Shown here one piece after another: positions 1 through 8,403 of a stretch of 64,000 nucleotides of DNA. The notes below the pieces were generated by a model, which saw only the letters and a program-made list of their open reading frames with translations, was not told where the DNA came from and searched no databases. Position 1 is the first letter of the stretch. The number at the start of each line of letters is the position of its first letter. A program made the position numbers and the translations under genes. This DNA comes from G965216255 sp965216255 (GTDB lineage: Bacteria; Bacteroidota; Rhodothermia; Rhodothermales; Bin80): the NCBI GenBank assembly GCA_965216255.1, contig OZ244148.1, forward strand, positions 744,001 through 808,000. The letters are read 5' to 3'.

Positions 1-3000
1 TTCAATGTACCGGATGACGTGCTGCAAACCACCACGTACGACCTGACGCTGACGGCCAGTGACGGAGATGCGAATCCGGTTTACGATTCGGGCACGGTGG
101 ACGTAAGCGTGACCGTGGAAAACGTAGGCCGCCAGATCAGCGTCAACTGCACGGGAGATGCGAACAGGACGGTGGACGAGGGCGCAGATGACCTGGCTCT
201 CAGCTGCTGGGGCGAGTATCCGTCGACGGGGTCGGAGCCTCCGAACACGACGTATGCATGGACCAGCGACGATGCCGGTGCCTTTGAGCTGCTGACAAGT
301 ACTACAAGCAAGAGTACCACCTTCGAGGTGCCGGACGAGGTGGTGGGAGACAAGAAGTATACCTACACGATCACAGCCACGTCTGAGGGGTATGTGAACG
401 GCAGCACGAACATCGTGATTACGGTGCGGGATGCCGTTCCGCTGGCCGTGTCATGCTCGGATGTGTCTGTCTACGAAGGAACGGGGGAGCATGCGCTGGC
501 CTGCACGGCTCAGGGCACGCCTGAGGGCACAACCTACGCATGGGAGGCACCTGGGAGTTCGACGGATATGGACTTGTTGACAGTTTCGGAGCCGTTGGCA
601 CCCGTGTTTGCGGTGCCGACGTCGGTGGAAGACAACGAGGAGCACGGGTACAGGATCACGGTGACCGCCGAAGACGTGAGCGTGACCGGGGATGTGACGG
701 TCACGGTGCTGGAGAAGCCCGACATCACGGTGAGCTGCACCGCGGCGACGGACGTATTGGAGGGGACGGGTACAACCTTAAGATGCAGTGCTGACGACGC
801 GCCTGGCTCGCCGACCTACACCTGGAGCTGGACGGCGACGAAGGTGCCTGCGGGCAGCAGTTACCTCGAGCATCTGAGTCCGACCAATTCGGCCACACCG
901 ACCTTTACGGCGCCTTCCCTCAACCAGGATATGGATGTGGACGTGATGTTTACGGCGATGGCGACGGCGGAGAATGCGGATGCGGGCACGAGGGCTTTCA
1001 CGGTGACGGTGCGTTACCTGCGCGTGATCAATTTGTCGTGCGATCCGGACATGTACACGTCGGTGGAGGATTCGGAAGCTGTGCAGTTGGTCTGCGGCGT
1101 CACCAATCCGCCTGCGAACACGACCTACAGCTGGGAGGCGGTGGAGCCGACGGCCGACACGGAGGATCTCGAGCCCACAGGCGTGGTGAATCCGAAGTTT
1201 GTGGTCCCGGCCAATCTGGACGCGACGAAGACGTACACGTACACGTTGACGGCGAGCGGGCCGTTTGCGGAAGACGTGGAGGAAGAAGTCAGGGTAACGG
1301 TCACGGACCGCCCCGACATTGAGGCGTCGTGTGCGGACGTGGACGTGCAGGAGGGCGCTGCGACGACCGTCACCTTTGACTGCTCCGCATCGGGACTGGC
1401 AGCAGGTACGGCGTACGGCTGGAGCTGGAATCCGGTCGAGAGCCTCGAGCAGGCGGACATCGAGGATCTCGTCTTCAGGGTGCCGGCGTCGGTGACGAAG
1501 GACTCGGTCATCACGTACACGGCCGAGGTGACGGCCCCGGGAGGAGATCCGGCGACGGCGACCGTCACGGTGACGGTGCGCAACATATTCGAGCTGTCGC
1601 TGTCGTGCGATCCGGACACTTACAGCGTGCAGGAAGGATCGCAGAACATCACGCTTGCCTGCGAGGCCTCGGGCGGGCCGGCGGACGCGGCGTACAGTTA
1701 CGCCTGGGTGGTGCCGACGGACACGGACCTGCTGATGCCAACGGACATGCCGAATCCGACTTTCCGGGCGCCTGACAACCTGGACGCGGACGAGACATAC
1801 ACGTACCGGCTGACGGCGAGCTCGCCCCATGCCGTAAGCGATGCCATACAGGATGTCACGGTCACGGTTACGGATCGGCCGAACGTGAACATGGCGTGCG
1901 ATTTCAAGGTGGGCGATTTTGTGGGGAATGAGCTGCCGGGGCCGGTGTACGAGGGGGGAGACGATTTTAATATCCGCTGCACGGACAAGTCTGGCGGCAA
2001 CTCGGATCTGCGTGTAACCGGCTGGACCTGGGCCGCGGTGGATCAGTCGCATCTCTTGCTGTTGGCAGAAATTGGCAATTATGCCCACCGCACGTTCCAG
2101 GTGCCGGAGGCGCTCCAGGAGACGCAGACCTATGAGTACCAGATAACGGGGACGGCCCCGAACGCCGACCCGACGACATTCGATATTTCGTTCATGATTC
2201 ACGACCGGCCGGACCTCGCGCTGGACTGCGACCGGGAATCGGTGGTCTATGTCGGCGATGCCGATATCAGCGTGGGCTGCCCGGCAACGAGTGCGTCTTC
2301 CGACGCGCTTTCCGAAGTGCCGGACTACCTCTGGGAGGCGGTGACGCCGACGATGAACACGAACCTGCTCAGCGCGACGAACGTGGCCGCGCCCACGTTC
2401 TCCGTGCCCGAAGCGGCGGCCGACGCGCGGACCTATCACTATCGCCTAACGGCCGCGGCCGACGGCTGGGATCCGGTCCATGCGGACTTCACGGTGACGG
2501 TGCATGAAAACCGGGAGGTCGTCATAACGTGTCCACCCGTGGCCGATGTCTATGAAGAGACGGCGGCCTTCAACCTGGGATGCACGGCCAGCGGGGCCGC
2601 GGACGGGGTAGCCTACCAGTGGAGCTGGGACGAGTCGAATGCGCCGCACGATCAGCTGACGCTGACGGCGACGGCGAGTCCACTCTTTACGGTGCCGGCC
2701 GTGACCGCGGACGAGACCTACAGCTACGTGGCGACCGTGACGGCAGGCGGCGTGGATGCGGGCACGGAAACGGTGTCGTTCAGGGTACTGGAGCGGCCGG
2801 ATATCGCGGTGACGTGCACGGAGCCGCAGGAGCCGCTGAAGGAGGGCCGCAAGGATCTGGAGCTGCCTTGCAAAGCTATGAATGCGCCGGGCGCGGGCAC
2901 CTACTCGTGGAACTGGGAGCGCACGGAAGGCACGAACGATCTCACGGCGACCATAATCGCGAAACCGTCCTTTATCGTGCCGGACGTGGACGCGGCCACT

Positions 3001-5370
3001 GCCTTCACGTATACGGTGACGGCCACCGCCGACAATGCAGACGCGGGAACCGAGACGGTGACCGTGACCGTGCTCGACGAGCCCATGATACCGCTGGAAT
3101 GTCCGACTACCGAGTACGAGGCCTACAAGGGTGGCACGCCCGTCCAGGTGGATTGCCTGATGGCAAGTGACCCGGAGGAAGTGTCGTATACCTGGCAGGC
3201 GCTTGGCACCAGCGAACTGAACTGGCTGTTGATTACGACGAAGATCTTCGCTCCGACGCTAACGATGCCGGCGGATGCGGTAACGGATCGGCGGTACAGC
3301 TTTAGCCTGGTGATGGAAGCAACGGATGCCAAGCAATTACTGCAGTACGTGCATTTCACGGCGCTGGAGAAGCCGGACATCATGGTCACGTGCGAAGACG
3401 TGGAGGACGTGGAGGAAGGCTCGGGGGCGTTCGATTTCGCGTGCACGGCTTCGGGCGCGCCCGGAGACGCGTCGGTCTACACCTGGGACTGGGATCCCAC
3501 GGACCTTCTGACGAATCACGACAGTGCGACGCCCGAGTTTGACGTGCCGGATAACGTGGATGCGGACACGGAGTACAGCTTCACGGTCACCGTCACGGCC
3601 GACAACGCCAACAGCGGCACCGCGACGGTCAGTTTCTCGGTGCTGGATGCGTCATCCGTCACGGTTTCGTGCACGGAGCCGTTGGAGCCTTTGCGCGAAG
3701 GCCGCATGCCCCTGGAGCTGCCCTGCTCTGCGGACGGCTCGCCCGGCGCAGGCCCCTACACGTGGCTCTGGGAGCGCTCAGATGGCACGGGCGATCTCAC
3801 GGCGACCAACATGGCGAATCCGTCCTTTACCGCGCCGGACGTGGACGAGACCACCGCCTTCACGTATACCGTGACGGCTTCGGCCACCGATGCGGACGCG
3901 GGCGAGACCACCGTGACCGTCACCGTGCTTGACGAGCCCATGATACCGCTGGTGTGTGCGAGTGAGGCTTACGAGGCCTACGAGGGCGGCGAGGACGTCC
4001 AGGTGCAATGCTCGCTGTCGAGAGAGGTGCCGGGCCTGGTAGTCCAGTGGCTGTCGATAGGAACGAATGCGAACATGAGCTTGGTGTTGAATAGGAGCGC
4101 GCTGAACCCCTACCTGAGGCCGCCGCCGTCGGTAACGGCCGACCAGGTTCACACGTATACGATGATCGTGTCCGCGACGGATGCTTACTCACTGATCCTC
4201 ACTATTAAGTTCACGGTACTGGAGAAGCCGGACATCATGGTCAGGTGCGAAGACGTGGAGGACGTGGAGGAAGGCTCGGAGGCGTTCGATCTCGCGTGCA
4301 CGGCTTCGGGCGCGCCCGGAGACGCGCCGGTCTACACCTGGGACTGGGGCGAGAGCCCGGACGGGCTAAGCGGCACCGATGATGGGAGTCCGACCTTCGA
4401 TGCGCCGGATAACGTGGATGCGGACACGGAGTACAGTTTCACGGTCACCGTCACGGCCGACAATGCCGATGCCGGCACGGCAACGGTCAGCTTCGACGTA
4501 CTGGACCGGCCGAACGTCACGGTTTCGTGCACGGAGCCGTTGGAGCCTTTGCGCGAAGGCCGCATGCCCCTGGAGCTGCCCTGCTCTGCGGACGGCTCGC
4601 CCGGCGCAGGCCCCTACACGTGGCTCTGGGAGCGCTCAGATGGCACGGGCGATCTCACGGCGACCAACATGGCGAATCCGTCCTTTACCGCGCCGGACGT
4701 GGACGAGACCACCGCCTTCACGTATACCGTGACGGCTTCGGCCACCGATGCGGACGCGGGCGAGACCACCGTGACCGTCACCGTGCTTGACGAGCCCATG
4801 ATACCGCTGGTGTGTGCGAGTGAGGCTTACGAGGCCTACGAGGGCGGCGAGGACGTCCAGGTGCAATGCTCGCTGTCGAGAGAGGTGCCGGGCCTGGTAG
4901 TCCAGTGGCTGTCGATAGGAACGAATGCGAACATGAGCTTGGTGTTGAATAGGAGCGCGCTGAACCCCTACCTGAGGCCGCCGCCGTCGGTAACGGCCGA
5001 CCAGGTTCACACGTATACGATGATCGTGTCCGCGACGGATGCTTACTCACTGATCCTCACTATTAAGTTCACGGTACTGGAGAAGCCGGACATCATGGTC
5101 AGGTGCGAAGACGTGGAGGACGTGGAGGAAGGCTCGGAGGCGTTCGATCTCGCGTGCACGGCTTCGGGCGCGCCCGGAGACGCGCCGGTCTACACCTGGG
5201 ACTGGGGCGAGAGCCCGGACGGGCTAAGCGGCACCGATGATGGGAGTCCGACCTTCGATGCGCCGGATAACGTGGATGCGGACACGGAGTACAGTTTCAC
5301 GGTCACCGTCACGGCCGACAATGCCGATGCCGGCACGGCAACGGTCAGCTTCAACGTCCTGGACAGCTAG
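1..5370 (+). CDS. Giant Ig-like-repeat surface protein (5' end outside window)
   Basis: The frame is open from base 1, so the real start lies upstream; 1789 residues are visible. The protein is a string of roughly 85-100-residue modules. Each has two cysteines (a V-x-C near the start and a C about 15-20 residues later), a central Y-x-W, a Y-x-Y/F-x-V-T strand and a closing V-T-V-x-V. This is the layout of extracellular Ig-like/PKD-like beta-sandwich domains. No enzyme motif is visible. The C-terminus ends directly after the last module, with no type IX sorting domain, LPxTG or membrane segment. The last six modules include a near-perfect 858-bp tandem duplication. A usher-like outer-membrane protein starts 110 bp downstream, so the repeat protein may be exported or assembled with it; that link is inference. 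Likely role is adhesion or a surface stalk. Alternative: a fragment of a much larger adhesin. Confidence 0.85.
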   Translation, partial: FNVPDDVLQTTTYDLTLTASDGDANPVYDSGTVDVSVTVENVGRQISVNCTGDANRTVDEGADDLALSCWGEYPSTGSEPPNTTYAWTSDDAGAFELLTSTTSKSTTFEVPDEVVGDKKYTYTITATSEGYVNGSTNIVITVRDAVPLAVSCSDVSVYEGTGEHALACTAQGTPEGTTYAWEAPGSSTDMDLLTVSEPLAPVFAVPTSVEDNEEHGYRITVTAEDVSVTGDVTVTVLEKPDITVSCTAATDVLEGTGTTLRCSADDAPGSPTYTWSWTATKVPAGSSYLEHLSPTNSATPTFTAPSLNQDMDVDVMFTAMATAENADAGTRAFTVTVRYLRVINLSCDPDMYTSVEDSEAVQLVCGVTNPPANTTYSWEAVEPTADTEDLEPTGVVNPKFVVPANLDATKTYTYTLTASGPFAEDVEEEVRVTVTDRPDIEASCADVDVQEGAATTVTFDCSASGLAAGTAYGWSWNPVESLEQADIEDLVFRVPASVTKDSVITYTAEVTAPGGDPATATVTVTVRNIFELSLSCDPDTYSVQEGSQNITLACEASGGPADAAYSYAWVVPTDTDLLMPTDMPNPTFRAPDNLDADETYTYRLTASSPHAVSDAIQDVTVTVTDRPNVNMACDFKVGDFVGNELPGPVYEGGDDFNIRCTDKSGGNSDLRVTGWTWAAVDQSHLLLLAEIGNYAHRTFQVPEALQETQTYEYQITGTAPNADPTTFDISFMIHDRPDLALDCDRESVVYVGDADISVGCPATSASSDALSEVPDYLWEAVTPTMNTNLLSATNVAAPTFSVPEAAADARTYHYRLTAAADGWDPVHADFTVTVHENREVVITCPPVADVYEETAAFNLGCTASGAADGVAYQWSWDESNAPHDQLTLTATASPLFTVPAVTADETYSYVATVTAGGVDAGTETVSFRVLERPDIAVTCTEPQEPLKEGRKDLELPCKAMNAPGAGTYSWNWERTEGTNDLTATIIAKPSFIVPDVDAATAFTYTVTATADNADAGTETVTVTVLDEPMIPLECPTTEYEAYKGGTPVQVDCLMASDPEEVSYTWQALGTSELNWLLITTKIFAPTLTMPADAVTDRRYSFSLVMEATDAKQLLQYVHFTALEKPDIMVTCEDVEDVEEGSGAFDFACTASGAPGDASVYTWDWDPTDLLTNHDSATPEFDVPDNVDADTEYSFTVTVTADNANSGTATVSFSVLDASSVTVSCTEPLEPLREGRMPLELPCSADGSPGAGPYTWLWERSDGTGDLTATNMANPSFTAPDVDETTAFTYTVTASATDADAGETTVTVTVLDEPMIPLVCASEAYEAYEGGEDVQVQCSLSREVPGLVVQWLSIGTNANMSLVLNRSALNPYLRPPPSVTADQVHTYTMIVSATDAYSLILTIKFTVLEKPDIMVRCEDVEDVEEGSEAFDLACTASGAPGDAPVYTWDWGESPDGLSGTDDGSPTFDAPDNVDADTEYSFTVTVTADNADAGTATVSFDVLDRPNVTVSCTEPLEPLREGRMPLELPCSADGSPGAGPYTWLWERSDGTGDLTATNMANPSFTAPDVDETTAFTYTVTASATDADAGETTVTVTVLDEPMIPLVCASEAYEAYEGGEDVQVQCSLSREVPGLVVQWLSIGTNANMSLVLNRSALNPYLRPPPSVTADQVHTYTMIVSATDAYSLILTIKFTVLEKPDIMVRCEDVEDVEEGSEAFDLACTASGAPGDAPVYTWDWGESPDGLSGTDDGSPTFDAPDNVDADTEYSFTVTVTADNADAGTATVSFNVLDS
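3657..5352 (+). repeat. Tandem duplication inside the Ig-repeat gene, period 858 bp
   Basis: Bases 3657-4494 reappear at 4515-5352 with no difference found by eye, also in translation. The period is 858 bp, or 286 codons, so the reading frame is kept and three Ig-like modules are copied as a block. The bases just outside (CGACGTA versus CAACGTC) differ, which sets the ends. The lack of silent changes points to a very recent duplication or ongoing gene conversion. Confidence 0.9.
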
Positions 5371-5479
5371 CGGCGCGGCCGCGAAGCGCAGCCGGCGGGG
5401 GCATTCCGCCTCTGCCGGCTGCGCCAATCTGGCCTGGAAGGATACACCGTGACAGCCTGCAAATGGAGCCTGGCAGCAA

Positions 5480-8089
5480 ATGCGCCGTCCTGACGCGAGA
5501 TGGGCGCCGTTAGCATTTGGGCGCGGCGCGCGCTGCCGGCCGAAAAAGCGGCTTGTGAGGGCGCCCTGCGCCCTGTCCACCGCCGCTCGCACGTGCGTCG
5601 CCGTCCTGGCTGCGCTTTCCTGTGCCTCTGCCTCGGAAACCGAGGCGCAGACCCTCGCAGCCACGGGCCTGCGGAATGCGCCCTGGACGGTGCGTGCGGC
5701 CTCCGGCGCGGCGCTTTCCATGCGGGCCGTGCGGGCCTACCGGCAGGAGAACGACCACTTCCTGGATCCGGTGTCGCTTTTCGAGGCGTTGGGCCTGCCG
5801 GCAACAGTCGACGGACACACCGTCCGGGCGGCCGGCGGCCGGGCCTCCCTGGCCATTGACTTCGAAAAGGGAACCGCGACCTATTCGGCTGCCGGCGTGG
5901 AAGAGCGCACGGAAGCACTTTCCGAAGGCGGCGTCCTGCGCGACGGCGCACGGTATCTGCTCAGCCTCCCGAACCTCCGGAAGGTGCTGCCCCCGGGCGC
6001 TCTGGCATTCGACGAGGCCATGCTGACGGTAATGCCGTCAGCCGCAGCGTTCGGCCGGCAGCGCGCGCCGTTCCGGCTCGAGCGGCCCGCCGCAGTGCAG
6101 CATGCGCACGGTCCGCTCCTGTATGGCCGCACGCGCAAGTTCATCGGCGGCACGCAGCTGAGCTACCGGATGACGCGCTCGCAGCGACCGGCAGGCGAAG
6201 CCAACTACAACGGCTTCCTGCAGCTTGGCGCCAGCGCGCTCGGGGGCCACGTGAGCGTCGCCGGCACGCTGTCGCGGACAGGCGACCGCCCCGTCACCGC
6301 CGCCGTGCGCTCGCTCGGATACGTGCTCGACTTTCCCGGCAGGCCGGCCCTGACAAGAGCCGAGATCGGGCGCAGCAGCATCTACCAGTGGCCCGTACGG
6401 CAGTCCTACGACGGCATCAGGCTGGGCAACCTGCCGCTGTCCACACGCCACCTGCAGCACCCGGCAGAGATCAAGGGCGTAACCGAACCCCACGCCCTGG
6501 TTGCCGCCTCCGTGGACGGCGTCGTGGTCGACCAGGCGCAGGCCGACAACCAGGGGCGCTACGCGCTGCAGGTGCCCGCCCGCTACGGAACAAGCCAGGC
6601 GGAAGTGGAAATATCTCCTGCGGGCGGCGGCCTGCCGACCGTGGAAACCCGCCGCCTGTTCATAGCGGAGGACCTGGCGCCGCCCGGCAAGCTCTACTGG
6701 GACCTTAACGGCGGCAGGAGCCGGTTCGGCAGGGCGCCGTTCGGACTTCTCCAGGCCCGCCTCGGGCTGTCGAGGAGCCTTACCGCACGGGGCGGCCTCG
6801 CGTATGCGGATTCCCTCTACACCGCCACGCTTGGCGCCACCCGGAGCCTGTGGGGCTTCATGAGCGCCGGCGCGGAAGTGTCGTACCCCGAAGCGGCGGG
6901 GCGCGCCACGCTGGGCCTGTTCCGTGGCCACTGGCGCATAAACGCCGAAATGGAGCTTGCCGAAAAGCCCGGACTAACGCACTACCGGCGCCGCCTGCAG
7001 GGACAGATCGGCGCCAGCCTCTCCCGCATCAGCCTGCACGTCAATGCCGGCCAATACGCTTCGTTTGCCGGTGGCAGTACGCTGAACGCGAACGCGTCGG
7101 GCACCCTCAGACTGAACCGGGGAACCACCCTGCTGTTGTCTGCAGGCCGGACCGCCGCACGATCCGCGCCGGGCTCACAGTCCGCGCCCAGGCTACAGTG
7201 GAAGAGCGTACTGACGCGGTACCTGTCACTCGGACGGCTGCGAACGCGAACGGGCCTGCAGGGCGAAGGAGGACGCTACGGCAACGTCGACTTTGCGGGA
7301 CTGACCGCTAACGCCAATCTCCGAAACGTCAGCTTCGGCACGCGGATCGGCTACGACTTTGCGGCCGGAAGACTGAGCGCCTCCCTTACGCTGCGCATGG
7401 ATGCCCCTTGGATGAGCTTCAACAGCCACTCCGAGCTCGATCCCCATAACCCGCACCACCGGCAAAGCGTGTACGGAGCCATGGAGCTGGGTCACGGCAT
7501 CCGGTTTACCCGGCAGCCAAGAACCTACAGCAGCGCCGTGCTCCGGGCCTTCATCGACCTGAACCGTAACAGCCGGATGGAGCCGAACGAGCCGCTCCTT
7601 CCGGAACTGGAACTGGAGGTGCTCCGGGCCCGCGTATCGCGACAGGAAGACGGCAGCGCGAATGCGGGCTACCTGCTGCCCAGCACGCGCTATGAGGTCG
7701 TCATCGACCCCGGCTCCATCAAAGCGCCCAATCTGGTTCTGGCAACCGGAACGATCTTCAGCTTCGTGTCCGATCCCGGAGAGACCAAGCGGATCGACAT
7801 TCCCGTGTACAGGAACACTGCCGTCGAAGGAGCAATCGAGGACCTGCCGCTCGATCCGCCCACACGGGCGGTCGTGGTGTTCTTCCAGGAAGCGGACGAA
7901 GTGGCCCAGGCCGCCGTCTCCCCTCAGCGCACGTTCACCGCCGTGCTTGCTCCGGGCACGTACCGGATGGAAGTCCACGATGTGCTCACCCGGAAGGAAC
8001 TGCCTGCATTTACCCGAACTGTGGAAGTGCTGCAGGCTGAGAGGCAGACTCTCACGGTTCAGCCCAACCGGGAGCGTTCCGCCTCTTGA
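5480..8089 (+). CDS. Fimbrial-usher-like outer-membrane protein
   Basis: 869 residues. The N-terminus has a basic stretch and then a hydrophobic segment ending near residue 55 in an Ala-rich, signal-peptide-like stretch, so the true start may be some 15-20 codons further in. Residues of about 310-410 contain a usher-like stretch (G-N-L-P-L-S-T-R, then a beta-sandwich and a V-D-G-V-V-V-D-Q hairpin with G-R-Y-A-L), as in the middle domain of CS1/alpha-type ushers. Long alternating beta strands follow, as expected of an outer-membrane barrel. Around residue 690 there is an F-I-D-L-N-R-N-S-R-M-E-P-N-E-P segment like the SdrD-B/carboxypeptidase-regulatory fold, followed by two small beta-sandwich domains. 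No periplasmic pilus chaperone gene is seen nearby. It probably exports or anchors surface protein, perhaps the Ig-repeat protein just upstream. Family assignment is by pattern only. Confidence 0.65.
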   Translation: MRRPDARWAPLAFGRGARCRPKKRLVRAPCALSTAARTCVAVLAALSCASASETEAQTLAATGLRNAPWTVRAASGAALSMRAVRAYRQENDHFLDPVSLFEALGLPATVDGHTVRAAGGRASLAIDFEKGTATYSAAGVEERTEALSEGGVLRDGARYLLSLPNLRKVLPPGALAFDEAMLTVMPSAAAFGRQRAPFRLERPAAVQHAHGPLLYGRTRKFIGGTQLSYRMTRSQRPAGEANYNGFLQLGASALGGHVSVAGTLSRTGDRPVTAAVRSLGYVLDFPGRPALTRAEIGRSSIYQWPVRQSYDGIRLGNLPLSTRHLQHPAEIKGVTEPHALVAASVDGVVVDQAQADNQGRYALQVPARYGTSQAEVEISPAGGGLPTVETRRLFIAEDLAPPGKLYWDLNGGRSRFGRAPFGLLQARLGLSRSLTARGGLAYADSLYTATLGATRSLWGFMSAGAEVSYPEAAGRATLGLFRGHWRINAEMELAEKPGLTHYRRRLQGQIGASLSRISLHVNAGQYASFAGGSTLNANASGTLRLNRGTTLLLSAGRTAARSAPGSQSAPRLQWKSVLTRYLSLGRLRTRTGLQGEGGRYGNVDFAGLTANANLRNVSFGTRIGYDFAAGRLSASLTLRMDAPWMSFNSHSELDPHNPHHRQSVYGAMELGHGIRFTRQPRTYSSAVLRAFIDLNRNSRMEPNEPLLPELELEVLRARVSRQEDGSANAGYLLPSTRYEVVIDPGSIKAPNLVLATGTIFSFVSDPGETKRIDIPVYRNTAVEGAIEDLPLDPPTRAVVVFFQEADEVAQAAVSPQRTFTAVLAPGTYRMEVHDVLTRKELPAFTRTVEVLQAERQTLTVQPNRERSAS

Positions 8090-8403
8090 GGGCGCAGGAC
8101 GTGCTTGCGACATCCTTGCCAGCGCCACAGTGTCGCCGTCGCGCGGGATTGTCGGATCCGGGTGGCAAGTGATTTACGGGTGCAGCCGGTCATGGCAGCG
8201 GTTCGGAAAAACGATCACCAACCCTTTTTGAAGATGCCTTGCGAAGCGTACGGGGTGCTCCGGCCGATTCCGGCCCTGCGTTCCGCGGTGCGTGCATGCC
8301 GTCCGGCGGTCCGAAGCCGGGAACAATTCGTGCCGCTGCCTGATTGCGCCGGGCACATGCGAAAAGGCAGAGAATCCGTCCCGGCAGCGTGTGCGATCCC
8401 AAA
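8090..8403. other. Gap between usher-like gene and IS element, no gene seen
   Basis: Short open frames here have no recognisable motif or start signal. The last four bases (CAAA, 8400-8403) are the left copy of the target duplication of the IS element that follows. Confidence 0.5.

Noticed and set aside
778..2439. A 553-codon minus-strand open frame inside the Ig-repeat gene
   Set aside because: Arg/His-rich product in the antisense of a clear coding gene; arises from GC-rich codon bias.
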